NCBI GenBank assembly: GCA_965208385.1
Contig: CBDBOO010000099.1
Coordinates: 291,167-355,166, forward strand
Reading direction: 5' to 3'
DNA from: Endozoicomonas sp965208385
GTDB taxonomy: Bacteria; Pseudomonadota; Gammaproteobacteria; Pseudomonadales; Endozoicomonadaceae
DNA: 64,000 nucleotides
Shown here: positions 32,301 to 40,645 of the stretch, piece after piece
Layout: the number at the start of each line of letters is the position of its first letter
How positions within the stretch are numbered: position 1 is the stretch's first letter
Translations under genes and position numbers: made by a program
The notes under the pieces: generated by a model
Told to the model about the DNA's origin: nothing
The model's database searches: none
What the model saw: the letters and a program-made list of their open reading frames with translations, nothing else

Positions 32301-33687
32301 CGGACAACTTCTGCGACACTGATTCCAGTCGAGAGGACAACTCGTTTTTTTCGCGGAGCAAGGTTTCATTGTTCTGCTGTTGCTCTACCAACTGTTGTTC
32401 CAGACCCAGGATTTTTAAACTCTCATCCCTGAGCTTTTCCTGAAGAGCTTTTTCTTTTTCCCGAAGTTCGTTACGTTCCTGCTCAACTTCACTGAACCGC
32501 AGTCTGATGCCTTCCAGTTCTCCTTCCAGATCACTCTTTTCCAGCAGTGTCTGTTCTATGGAAAAGAGTCGCTCCAGCTCACGGTCCTTTTGCTCCAGCT
32601 CTGATTTAAGCCGGGTCACTTCAGAGCGTGTCAGAGTCAGTTCCCGACCCATTTCCTCTAACCGGGCTTTCTCCTCCTCAATGGTGGTTCCAAGCTGAAG
32701 ACTTTCGGCTTGAAGCGACTGATTCTCTTGTCGGACTGCATTGCTTTCAGCGGTGGCGGTCTGTAACTGCTGTCTGAGCGTTTCTACCTCATGAGACTTT
32801 GAAGATCCACCCGTCTGAATCACTGGTTGCTGACTTCTGACCTCTGGTATCAATGGTGTCGCAGTGGGGAAAGATGTCAAATCTTCAGGTAAATCCCGAT
32901 TCTGATGTTCCAGTTCAGGAGGTTCAGAGTGAGAAGGCACAAAATCATCTCTAAAACCGCTACCCGGAGTAACCGAAGGTTCTAGTGAAGGATTGCCAGA
33001 CAATTCCACTCCCATCAGATCAGAATGGTCGGTACAGAGCTCCCGGGTGATTTCAAAAAGGTCCTGCCAGGCTTCCTGAAGGTTGCCATAATTTCTCAGA
33101 CCGGCGCTCCAGGCCTGTTTGCTGGTCCGTTGGTTGTTGATTCCTGTACGAGATTGATCCTGTGCCAACACCAACTGCAATGCCAGTGCCATGGCCAGAT
33201 TTTTGGTAACTTCTATAGAATCAGCCGACTCCCCCAGATCAATTAACCAGTCATTAGGCTCCGTATTTCTGGCAGGCTGCTTACCCAGGGCAACCCTTAT
33301 TCGTTGAACACGCTCTGACATCACTTTTTTATGGGATGCCCGAATGCCGGTGATATCTCCCCTGGTTAGTTCAAAATCTTCATTTTGCAGCCGTGCTAAT
33401 ACCCGCTCACGAACTTCCGCAGAGTTTCGTATTGGCGATGTAGGGTTAGAGGTGATATTGGGTTTGGTTAGTGAGTATGCCGGTGGATTCCAGGGGCTGA
33501 CATCCCTGGATCTTATGCTGGCACCTTTTGATTGCTTCCATTCAGGCGTATACCTGGAATCGACAGGTACCTCCTTTACAGAACCAGATTGTTGCTCTGA
33601 TCCTGATGGGCTAACTGATGTCGATCCTGGGCTATGCCTTGTTGAAGGCTGAACCGGACTTTTTCCTGAGGGGTTATTTGGATCCAT
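23389..33687 (-). CDS. Giant coiled-coil protein with DExH/SecA-like ATPase module
   Basis: 3432 residues, one uninterrupted frame. Order: a Ser/Pro-rich disordered head (about 1-120); a small globular part; a coiled coil from about 300 to 1435 with internal repeats; an unrecognised globular region (about 1500-2400); then a P-loop ATPase-like module with Walker A GTGWGKST (about 2480), Walker B-like VFMDEWDSAL (about 2630), a motif III-like SATTGT and an arginine-finger-like DDNAQRLGRLRR (about 2880); and a helical C-terminus. The DEWDS, TGT and QRLGR spacing recalls SecA and SF2 helicases. No signal peptide is evident. Size, architecture and the nearby T3SS suggest a host-acting protein, by inference only. 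No function is assigned. Confidence 0.85.
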   Translation of the reverse strand: MDPNNPSGKSPVQPSTRHSPGSTSVSPSGSEQQSGSVKEVPVDSRYTPEWKQSKGASIRSRDVSPWNPPAYSLTKPNITSNPTSPIRNSAEVRERVLARLQNEDFELTRGDITGIRASHKKVMSERVQRIRVALGKQPARNTEPNDWLIDLGESADSIEVTKNLAMALALQLVLAQDQSRTGINNQRTSKQAWSAGLRNYGNLQEAWQDLFEITRELCTDHSDLMGVELSGNPSLEPSVTPGSGFRDDFVPSHSEPPELEHQNRDLPEDLTSFPTATPLIPEVRSQQPVIQTGGSSKSHEVETLRQQLQTATAESNAVRQENQSLQAESLQLGTTIEEEKARLEEMGRELTLTRSEVTRLKSELEQKDRELERLFSIEQTLLEKSDLEGELEGIRLRFSEVEQERNELREKEKALQEKLRDESLKILGLEQQLVEQQQNNETLLREKNELSSRLESVSQKLSGTEEKLLETSIRLEESAAEVTALKSLKSELEASVESLRGDSLNKDSVLTSLKQQLLQIQQELEKKESKVSELTRKSEELSVELATLNEEQSLAESQHTEEVQELTTQIEQLKSEKEISDREHQEELQRASSEYEKLKKQESLKETAHQRALEDLQQKITEAHADKSTSELESQAKISDLKSQLREVTEAGVREREASDVEIERLKEQLTQAQEKTSASESENQQQITSLEEQLTKLSEDKSSEQAVSASAIERLTQELKQAREANTASQSESQETIQKLTVQLARLAEETSTEHDTSVAAIERLNAQLLEVEKQKSASESESRQQFSDMEARLNQQVEEKSKELASSTTEVERLNEQLARLRENQSTSESENQKKFSELETQLTQQVQQSSKELETSAAEVERLKAQLTQVEEQKSASESENQKIFSELEARLTQQFEEKSKELEASTTEVQQLKAQLLEVGEQKSASESESQQKFRELETQLTQQFDEKSKELEASTTEVQQLKAQLLEVEKQKIASESENQKIFSELEARLTQQFEEKSKELEASTTEVQQLKAQLLQVEEQKSASESESRKKITELEEQLIRLSEKNETEQGESVSEIQRLKQVLEDARSESTVSQAESQRKFSEMETQLTQQVQASTTEIQQLKAELVQIQRDKSTSEMETQKRISDQTAQTSQLTEQKARENEVLSAEKRSLTEELAQAKEEKVIGDSVNQTRVSDLETQLNEKEEAAEAERVSHEKEIQSIHQQLDEKSSSELEKAKRLQELETELTNRNEKIQAAQELHETELKALTRQLGDSKEENKRLVSDSASRVEALEGQLRSQGEEKLAEENALKLQLEHLQQQLNEKADSDSAKDKQIVDLESRLSELTEKTTAENESHALLTRRLQKQLGEQQQANARIESERDSAVSQLGSELSTEKQKSEKLQLRITELEQQLERLTSDKESAVSSLNSQVAGLTQRVSEQEGVIERTRENRILTRQGFQRSDSRESTSSADSGVLSASGHERLRSALEGVAAKSSEAGYFQLLGQVQEDDLSPAHWVAFQKFHFSTATARQEMLSGKKTLSDKKQAGKFSPGLPAPSDRDFREQSLKLNDAYREKVSALREGFLKGAELNSDDVESDILEIIDFFLGSVADESKRIQAKETVFSEALEEFDPQLKSLDSEIKKALKEKTPAETTDFALITINGLLREERQEVREFLVGSCVRNTIKQLEDKLKESLESVSTTDKDERRIKIQSYCHAIQRFAPEWLPAPVRSTLNPVIIRYLQGAVDHTLKQVDGQYPRQTPQSVLGLKTVDPRSEPGHLVARRMIESPDIRPGVLTLLSSLQSSHEGVKKGGYDYLEDSRVGLKVLCDDHGLVSRPIMKELLAVAIQDLEDDDSLLATEYARQHRGQEKAKKGISRRKKLLDHCTELKKSEKSTDASVLYRGQHVSESKLTLHPHKEVLDCFSKEGTVLSDVNISDAVLRGNYKERDVIAVSSSALSSFLGGACCKAVVRTSDQSGFECIQLNSDTVIPSGLMFIKAGPNRWEVSLGHTTWVVDPGILLDNPDMRVPFEGGTGGQIQRDWLPLKNRSGETAILALRNTPEHPRFFLYEMGEGNALIPRVISSEDPARERLEAEFFYQSALPDKDIAKPVSGSREDIDPSVSELHGAGISWLQGKSTAHLNHLYQETQAKKFNDPVPPLVMEAAKTLLDNKVVGLGYLRQVQAAKVAKSKIGVKLDTYTKDREAHCYARFSVGASFEKVGREFFEQCQKQLRESSPVLKQMRAEQDDYRDEVFKDLKSYSGCELKPQLAPRHSPEAPLAGTPAHVGRNLQKVIKINSDHRMRLSQSISRLEKQLVTDLRRQNTEALEGYTNRELLDRAIIEFERGRLPAGEDQEKNAFVELLVTYLLEKNDLSQSARLKNRLDGLMKKLTELENDSVLLFNNPGEYERRVQQWNLEMALLASDQEMISLRLESYRREPLKSSARACISFECREKTVLRENQVQEVQSALKEITDSLTHDRSMTRISHKGTGWGKSTIVQLLSDHAVAENQDNPGRSVLVVAPVSNQAELDITLSRYFDQKGCQYRRLDLHKDHVAPGRVWWTEEKLDQIHNVLLGIPAETYPSDRAKVCQMVRAPVGASIRDVQILSQLHSRLDSMEEPDSEQRLALKKLNGIFDLIRESMVFMDEWDSALVPSRKEDLQALASEVNESLSGLKDPAKVTSEDIIRGQARMVLGCKRKHQLSATTGTTYAAAIVSGATTPESIREKCNSDPLTTQPRFWHWLNEANPVYIDMSKTGARKDLFGQIVDQVGSDREILIFDGNKNEGKAEDAAVADYKLLTEVREEHGGQSKGMLFYDKDKCLHMYQQGHPVYGKGNGQKVPRDEEAVMRAEGGRDVFHQTSESIGTSSPQRNSSVGVYMGLLEQSEAGRVDDNAQRLGRLRRASPRPRNPQALYMVVDTGAAEKLTGNSHLAEFKHQQEHLQTCRTQLQSQLDSPMKELSEEKKQAIYAPLVVNPPKVENPGELDRRIEEAVDQEITRLRLNEWPKKGFDTNQTDRLADFKKAEWLAKKEYLLMTSEELARREISEHTKECEALLQEAQVESYLEQELAIEEDWMKTGVSAAMGNFTFSSDALGRLPVNYQSSQFAAELLKAGIISHMKTVPRRQSSHSGTIQGIEEDLNSEQIKAEIKRGVSELREGSVPVLGLNYIKDSQIRLEAESRKQSRQAIANVNEVIRIIEGESGRRRMFNVGALKRCVEKFERQMMDTQNTGQHLLAGKNIETFYNEFLEGLTNVGFSIGMHRNIVDLTGKINAVLSRFADVDGTSLGSSQILFKDKEAFEEYFKEPNAARALKRTPSKEKAKQGPLSSKQIKRISVDRLRFRGASARVFVRPSLSLNENVRIEKLKKQATRVNELSDKQDDYIQATKLVETKDEANVKVCLDELENFLLTRYEVFDKEREQRISDKVKSMDAQEALMQKNIEQTA
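30420..31400 (-). repeat. Tandem coiled-coil repeats inside the giant gene
   Basis: About residues 760-1090 contain successive units of roughly 50 residues (about 150 bp) built on variants of TEVQQLKAQLLEVEEQKSAS followed by ESENQKxFSELExxLTQQ. Some stretches about 300 bp apart are nearly identical at the DNA level. This indicates recent internal duplication and possible length variation between strains. Confidence 0.85.
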
Positions 33688-33914
33688 CCTGATCTACGGC
33701 ATTGCTGCTCTTCCAAATCAATCTTTCGATTGAATTTTTAGGAATTGCCCATACCACTCAGGCATCGAATAAAGAATGTATTTAATATTTCTTTTCTAAA
33801 AATATAATATTTTCGTATATACATTCAGGCTAGCAAAGCCAAGTCATTGAATTACGACTGAAAGATATCATTTCAAAATAACAAAAGTTGATTTTATGTC
33901 TTTTTAAACAAACC
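33688..33914. other. AT-rich spacer between two large minus-strand genes
   Basis: A 227-bp, strongly AT-rich stretch that probably carries the promoter of the giant coiled-coil gene. No other feature was seen. Confidence 0.45.
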
Positions 33915-34517
33915 TCACTGCATTGGTAATTCAAATGACAAACCTCTCTTAAGCAAGTCATTTCTAATATTTAAATACAGCACCATCAATTCCTCTTTAT
34001 GTTCTGTAGTTAGAAAACCTGACGTACAGTGTTCAGCCCACAAACAGAGGTCATCAAAACCATAACCTCTTATATCCACTCCTGAATGCATAGAGTCATT
34101 AAGTTTTTTAATGAATGGGAAGGCAACCCCACCAATACCATTGATTTTCTGCATTGATACGAATTTAATTGATTTCAATACTGATTCGGATAACTGTTCA
34201 ATGGACAAAATCTTAAACGCCGAATAATTACGACTCATTTTATCTGAAATTCTATTATGAATTTCATGAAAAAACTCATAACTCTCACTGACTGCAGCGG
34301 ATGGTCTTAAGCGCCCTGCTTCCAGTTCATTTTTCAACTCGTGTTCAGCCAGGAGTATTCTATTTCTGAATGCCAATAGCTGCGCACAGGAAATGTCATG
34401 ATTCTGCCATTGGGCCAATTGCGGATCATCTCTTATTAGACGACCTAGCCAGACACTCTTTTCCGGTTGGCGACTCCAGTCTTCCCAGACCAACCTCATC
34501 TCATTATCGATATCGTA

Positions 34518-34749
34518 GGCTATGTTCCCGCCAATAGTTGTATTGCTTACTCCCTATGTTTACAGGGCTACAGACGTGCCTTATAAAGTAGAGATATGAC
34601 TAAATCTTGTATATTGCATTTGTTTATTGCCCAAAGAACAGCGATTTGTTCTGGGATACCTTCCTATCTCATGAATAGCCATATGTGGAGCAGGAAAATA
34701 AAGTTTTTATAGGACTTTAGTGCTCCCAACTATTGACGGGGACATAGCC
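34518..34749. mobile_element. MITE copy 3 (232 bp, inverted relative to copies 1 and 2)
   Basis: Same 232-bp unit in opposite orientation. The right end carries a substitution (GGGGACATAGCC). The flanking 9-mers GATATCGTA and GATATCGCC agree at seven positions, so the duplication has drifted and this insertion is probably older than copies 1 and 2. Confidence 0.9.
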
Positions 34750-35657
34750 GATATCGCCCGTTGTTGCAAGACCAAATTTATCTATTTTTTCCTGTTGCAG
34801 TGTAGCTAGTTCAGAACCCAGTTTTTTTGCAGTTGCATCAATGGTTGGAAAAAACCTATACAGCTCATTCTTCAAGTTTGAGACACCCTGAGTACACAAA
34901 TATTTCAATTCAAGCCATTTTTCTTTACTCCAGGAAGACTCCCCTGTTTCAAGTAAAACGATTACAGCTCTTATGTCTTTCAATCTGGAACTGGATTTTA
35001 ATTCTTCCGCTAACTCTTTTTCCAGCGTTCTCATGGCATCTAATACATTTTTTCTAAGCAGTGCCAGATCGGGTTCAATATGTTTTTCATAAGCTCGAAC
35101 CACTTGATGCCTGACATTTCTAATATGCTGCTGAACAGATTCCAGACAATTAAAACAGACGTTATCATTCTGAATCCAGCCATTGTAATTCAGATCTACC
35201 AGCTGGCTTTTTAATTCTGCCACCTGATCTATTTTTCTACTGACCTGCTGCTCAACCAATTTCAACACGTCATCATTTTCACTGGTCAGTTTATCCTGCA
35301 ATACTAACAGCTCAGCTTCTATAGACTGTAAAGTAGATTCTATCTCTGTGGGTGATGAGTCATATCCTGAAAAATAATAAATAGCTGACTCTATTGCCCC
35401 CTCATCATCAATGTATCTATCCATTAACGTTAACTGTATTTGAAGAATTTTCATGGTGAGGGATGTATTAAAATCCTGACCATCGGAGGAAAACTGCCTT
35501 TCAGAAACATCATGCAGTTCTCTGTTTACCAGAGCTCGGTGATACCTCAAACTGTCTTCGATTTTTCTCTTCGCTTCATCTAGATTAACACTCATCAATG
35601 GAGAGTCTTCTCCCTGGGCAATACAACCAAAAAATCTCCGGTCAAACGCTATTCTAG

Positions 35658-36774
35658 GGCTATGTTCCCGTAAGTGGTTGAAAGTACCAATGTTCCACCA
35701 ATCTGCTAACGAATCGTTCTGTAGTTAGCTTGGCAACACCTGCTAAATCACGCTTCCAAGCCAGGTAGTGCGGGAGGTAGCGTGTAGCTACTCCATGGAA
35801 TTTACCCCTAATCCATCTCTTTAAAACGCTGTGGTACGTATTTACATTCTGGATATGGTAAATACCTTCTAAAACATGCTGACCTGATGACGTAACTAGC
35901 TCTTTAAACTCAAATCCTAGCTTCTCTGCGAGCTTTTCGTGCGCAAGGTGTGCATCGGCACAGACAGTAGCCAGTAGCTTCAATCGATATTCGACCGTTC
36001 AAATGGCGACACAACTCATCGGCACTCTCATTATTTAAAATGCCGTCAACCGTGTGCCGATTACGATCTCGAGCCACCATTACCGGCACTTTGCGCGCTT
36101 TATGTGGATCGTTTCCACGCTTGCGTGTTGGTCTTGGCATACCATCTCTCTGACCTTTGAAGGATTCACGGAAAAAAGTTTCATCCAGCTCGGTAATTCC
36201 ACAAAGCTCTTTTGCCTGATCATCATTAATCACTTCAAGGAAGCAATGACGCCAGCGGAAGGCCGTTTTCAAATTAATATCATACTCAATGGCTGACGCA
36301 CGTAATGTCATAGAGTAAGTCATACCTGTCAGGTATTTATTCCATTTTCTTGGCTGTCTAAGTCTTCTTAAAGGTGTGTCTGTAAAGGCGTTGAAAGTTA
36401 CAACACAGGTCTTGCAACGGTAGCGCTGTCTACCATTTCTAACTCCCCAGCGATGAATCTCATGACCTTTGCACTTAGGGCACTGAGGATGCTTTTCAAA
36501 GCAAGATAATACGGTCATTTCAAGGTCAGGAATTGAGTGTGCTTTATTCGGAGTTAATTCACTAGAAACTGAATCAGAATTAGTAGTTTCAACTGTGTCA
36601 CTGTTCTGTATTTTAGGGCTTTGGAGTGTATTGTTAAGAATATCCCTCTGCTCGCTAGTTAATGATGAAATGGAATTAATAAAGCTTTGGAAGAGATTAG
36701 ATCGCATAACACGCCCCTGAAAAGTAGAAGGCATGGGAAGTATAGCTTATTCAACCACTTACGGGAACATAGCC
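35658..36774 (-). mobile_element. IS1595-family element (ISXO2-like), decayed
   Basis: A 1117-bp element with inverted ends GGCTATGTTCCCGTAAGTGG, flanked by the 9-bp duplication CTATTCTAG (35649-35657 and 36775-36783). If the first G is counted to the element, the duplication is the 8 bp usual for the family. Its first 13 bases match the MITE ends. Confidence 0.92.
35660..36734 (-). pseudogene. IS1595-family transposase, frameshifted
   Basis: The 5' part (36734-35910) encodes an N-terminal zinc ribbon (CPKCKGHEIHRWG..YRCKTC) and the first catalytic Asp in ITELDETFF. The 3' part (35983-35660) continues with VCADAH and the C-terminal domain in a different frame. The two overlap near 35980, where one base appears lost, so a full-length ISXO2-like transposase is not made. 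It cannot easily be the current source of MITE movement. Confidence 0.88.
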
Positions 36775-37627
36775 CTATTCTAGCCTGTAGATCCGCTTCA
36801 TCCAGCAGAAGCCGCTCCGTCTTGTTTTCTATTTCAGCTGACATTACCTGAGCCTGTTCACTCCCCTGCGCCCTGACGGCACGTGGCAACTCTGTTCTCT
36901 GAAAATGATGCATTTGTCTGGCAGAATCGAAAGCCAGCTCTTTTTGTCTCCCGGTCTGTTGTTGAGTCCCATGTCCAACGGTTGATAACCATTCATTGCC
37001 TGTGTCTGGTGAATCTATTTGTGTACTACCAACGATGCCCCAGTTTCTCAATAGCTGCCTGATCCAGGGATTATCGTTTCCAAGGGATTGCATTGTTTCA
37101 CTGCATGATTGCCAATAGCCAGTTAATGCCGTGTATTCATCTTCACTCAAATTTTGAGCCTGAACCGAGAGACGATTTCTGGCACAGATTAAATCAACAC
37201 AATACCGCTCCAGAGTTGTTGACCAATAATGACCTGGGAATCCATTGGATGAACGAAGCTCTGATGATAGAAGAGCCAGATTATGCTTCAATCGTGAAAT
37301 AGGTACCCAGTGAACATTGTAAGCAGCCGTTGTTTTTACCTCAGGAACAAAATCCGTTTCAAAAGTGAGTTCATTTGGGTTGAGTGATTCGCTGGATTTT
37401 CTTGCCCCCGGAACCATTCGGGGATCAGGATGAGTGGCACCCGTTTTATGAATATTATCTGCTCTTACAGGATCAGCTGTTGGTTCGGGTTTCTTTTTCA
37501 GTGACGACTGCAAACTTGATGACAACGACTGCCAGGAGGTTTCCTGATCAAAAGCATCAGTGGCTGCTTTTTTAGCAATAGCCGCCTGGTTCGTGAGTTT
37601 TGCACGCTCCACATCACTCTCGCGGCT

Positions 37628-39058
37628 GGGTGTAATTAAAAGTGTTCATTAGAAGTTTTTCTGCCCACAAAACCTCAATATGAACGATAATGTAAGAGTA
37701 TTTCTCAACCCTAGTTAGTATTATGCCCTCACCTATTTCTCTTGCTGATAGACTTGCAGCCCACCCCGAGCTTGAGCTTAGAGTTTCTGCACTTCTGGAT
37801 ATTGTTGAAGCCGAGTCAGGTCTCCTGGATCGTGCTGATGATGCTGAAGAAGCCGTCATTGCCCACCTGCGTGAAATGGGCAATGAACTGCTTACTGGCT
37901 GGGGTACCTACAAGGAAGATCAAAAATTTGGCGAGGCTTGCCTGAAGCACCCCGGAGCTAAAACTCAAAAAAAAACACTTATTGGCTGAGCACCTATGGG
38001 AAAATAGAAGTTCTTGAACGCTGCCAGACGGTAGACAAGCATCGGGTCAGACCTTTCAGTCATGCCGCTCATATTCACTGTCGCGACTACTCCCGCACAA
38101 TTCAACGTAAAATTGTAGACTTTGGTGCAGATAGTTCTTTTCAGGCAGCTGCAAAAAAATACATGAACATTATGGTATTGATGTGCCTGAGTCTTCTATT
38201 CGAGCCATAACTCTTGAGCACGCAAGCTGTATGCAAAATGATTCCATCAGTGCATCACAAAATCGTCAGGACTGCCTCGGTGAAGCTGCCCAGTTCATAG
38301 GAGAAATGGATGGAAGCATGATTCCTGTTGTCCTCTTTGATGAAGAGGCAGAAGGTGACAAACGCAAAGCACGTAAAACTGAATGGCAGGAGGCTAAACT
38401 TTGCCAGGTCTATAAGCTGGGTAGTTCAGATAAACGTCATCAGGCCACAATGGGAGGGCCGGATGAAGCAGGTGACCAGTGGTTGAGTTGTGCAATAGAG
38501 CAGGGGCTCAACCGGCAATCCTCTATCCATTGCGTGAGCGATGGAGCCACCTGGATTGCCAACCAGACAAAGAGAGTGTTTGGAGAGCAAGGAAGTTTCC
38601 TCGTTGACTATTATCATCTCTCTGAGCACTTCGCTGATGCAGCAGAAGAGTGTGTCGGGTTTAACAAGGAAACACGTGTACAGTGGCGGCATATCCAGCA
38701 GGAACGCATGAAATCTGGCAATGTTAATGCCGTCATGGCAGAGCTTGATCCGCATAGAAACGGAAAGAAAGGCAAAGCAGCCAATAAACCAGAGGAGTGT
38801 CACCGATATATCCGAAACCGTCCAGGGCAATTCGAATATGCTGCAGCAGAAGCAGCCAATCTTCCCATTGGCTCTGGCGAAATAGAAAGTTCTAACAGTG
38901 CAGTAGTGCAGATGCGACTAAAAATACCGGGTGCTTGGTGGAAGCCTTCCATCGCAGGAGCAATGCTTTGCTTAAGAACATTGCGTTCTAACGGGGACTG
39001 GGATCAGTACTGGCAGCAAGCTGGATAATGGGTAGATGGAACACTTTTAATTACACCC
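37628..39058 (+). mobile_element. ISKra4-family element, decayed
   Basis: A 1431-bp element with inverted ends GGGTGTAATTAAAAGTGTTC, flanked by a perfect 9-bp duplication CTCGCGGCT (37619-37627 and 39059-39067). It is inserted in opposite orientation to the host gene. Confidence 0.92.
37723..39028 (+). pseudogene. ISKra4-family transposase with two frameshifts
   Basis: The 5' segment (37723-37989) changes frame at a run of nine A near 37970; a middle segment (YWLSTYGKIEVLERC onward) changes frame again at a run of seven A near 38155; the rest continues to 39028. Catalytic-region segments GEMDGSMIPV, CVSDGATWI and GSGEIESSNSAV are present. One slippage site could be programmed; two in a row suggest decay. 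Confidence 0.85.
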
Positions 39059-40216
39059 CTCGCGGCTCTCTGTTTCAGAGAATTTATCCACCTGTTCGCA
39101 TAATTGCCACCAGAGTTCCGCATCATCTTCTGTTTTTTTAAAATCCAGTCTTTCTTCAACGCCTTTTGCCAGCACTTCTGTCTTGGCCGGAACACTATCA
39201 TGTCGAGGTGATTCAGATGATGTTATTGGCTTGAAATCTGGCTCAGAAAAAGAGCACAGTTTTTTCAACCAGGGATCCTGATCATCTTCATAGAGTTTTT
39301 TCAGGATAAATATCGGCGTGAATAATGCTATACCACCATAGTATAAAAAACCCTTACCTGACCACACCAGTCCGGCGCCCATCCTTAATGTCAGCGAACT
39401 AAATCCTGACGCTATATTTTCTACCGTTCTGATGCCCTTTAGCCCTGTTTTCAAAACCTTCATCAGCCCACTTGCAAGCATACTTAAAGAGGTTTTCATC
39501 AAAATGCCTGATGATCCACGATAAATATCATCAAGGCATACGGATTTCCCCGTTTTGTGTTCTGCCTCCTCAAGAGCCTGATCAACTTCCAGAAGCATTA
39601 CTGATAACTCACTTGTTTTTGTAAATACCTCGGAGATTTTGGAATAACAGGTCACCGGATTGAAAGAATCATGGTCATACACCTGCTTTAATTTTGTGAG
39701 TGATTCATTTATTTCAACCAGCTTCTTTTGCAGATTAATACGTTCAGGTTCCTGCAGTTTCGGTCGATCCATCTGACCTGAAGCATTCTGAGAAAGAGCT
39801 GTTTCCGGGATTGACTTGCTTGCTCGTTGCCATGACTTGGCAGTGCCGCTGAAGACACTTATGGTTTGAATGGAATGATCCAGTTTACTCAGTAAATCAC
39901 AGAGACTATTCAAGTGCTGACGACTGTCAGATAACGTACTGCCATCTAATCTATTCAACATCAACAGATGGTCTCTAAAATCCGCCAGATCCGTACGAAT
40001 ATTGCTCAGATCGGCAAAAATCCTCTTTTCGGGTTCAACCCTTCGACTTCCCAGATCTACGGATGAAAAAGCTCGCTCTTCATCGTCAGGTAACTTTTTC
40101 GGCACATTCTTTGCTCTGAGAGCCTCGTCCTCCATGGATTTCCCTGACGATGCACGGTCATTTAAACCATGAGAAGAAATCGGTGAACTGCTGCTAATTC
40201 CAGATTTACTATCCAT

Positions 40217-40603
40217 TACCAATCCCTGTTTAACTCTGTTCAGTAGCTCCTGAAACGCCTGACCTGAAATACTTCATCTAAAAAGCTTAGCAACACTGCA
40301 GACACTGCCCGGTTAGTTCTGACTATTATTGACAGGTATTTTTCAGGTATTACACAGGAATGGCTGAAACCAGCCTATTCCAGTATTTTTGGGCAGAAAA
40401 GCCAGATAGCAGTAATCCGGCTTATAAGGCTCTAGCCGGTCGCAGGCTCCGCATGGGGAAAATGCTTTGAATTCGGGGCTGCCATAGGATTCATCAATAA
40501 CAATCAAGAAAAAATACTGGCAGAGAAATAGCTTCACGCGCTTTCAGAACAAAAAGACGCTATATCTCAGGAAAAACAGAAAGGAACGATTGAGACAGGG
40601 CTG
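40217..40603. other. Intergenic region upstream of the split large gene
   Basis: About 390 bp. A 64-codon minus-strand frame (40343-40537) lacks a ribosome site and recognisable features. I see no RNA gene or clear operator. Confidence 0.45.
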
Positions 40604-40637
40604 AAAAAGGGTGGCCCGTACACTCACAGGCCATTTT
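40604..40637 (-). terminator. Terminator of the membrane coiled-coil gene
   Basis: On the minus strand, stem TGGCC/GGCCA with a 12-base loop is followed by CCC and a run of five T, just after the stop at 40646. Confidence 0.6.
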
Positions 40638-40645
40638 TTGACAGT

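Larger units (their letters stand above)
33915..40216 (-). pseudogene. Ancestral 1164-residue protein gene split by three different elements
   Basis: Four pieces, 40216-39059, 37618-36775, 35648-34750 and 34508-33915, sum to 3495 bp, exactly 1165 codons. They read through every join when the ISKra4-type element, the IS1595-type element and the MITE are each removed with one 9-bp target copy. The product would be Ser-rich at the N-terminus, mostly helical, with one hydrophobic stretch around residue 295 (FLYYGGIALFTPIFILKKL) and coiled-coil-like segments. I recognise no family. The head resembles the style of the neighbouring giant protein (Ser/Pro-rich, no signal peptide), so an effector-like role is possible but unproven. 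The isolated pieces are unlikely to function. Confidence 0.85.

Noticed and set aside
29829..33652. Ser/Phe/Leu-rich plus-strand frames opposite the giant coiled-coil gene
   Set aside because: Composition is the mirror of a Glu/Lys/Gln-rich coiled coil; no ribosome sites.
40343..40537. 64-codon minus-strand frame upstream of the split gene
   Set aside because: Lacks a ribosome site and any recognisable pattern.
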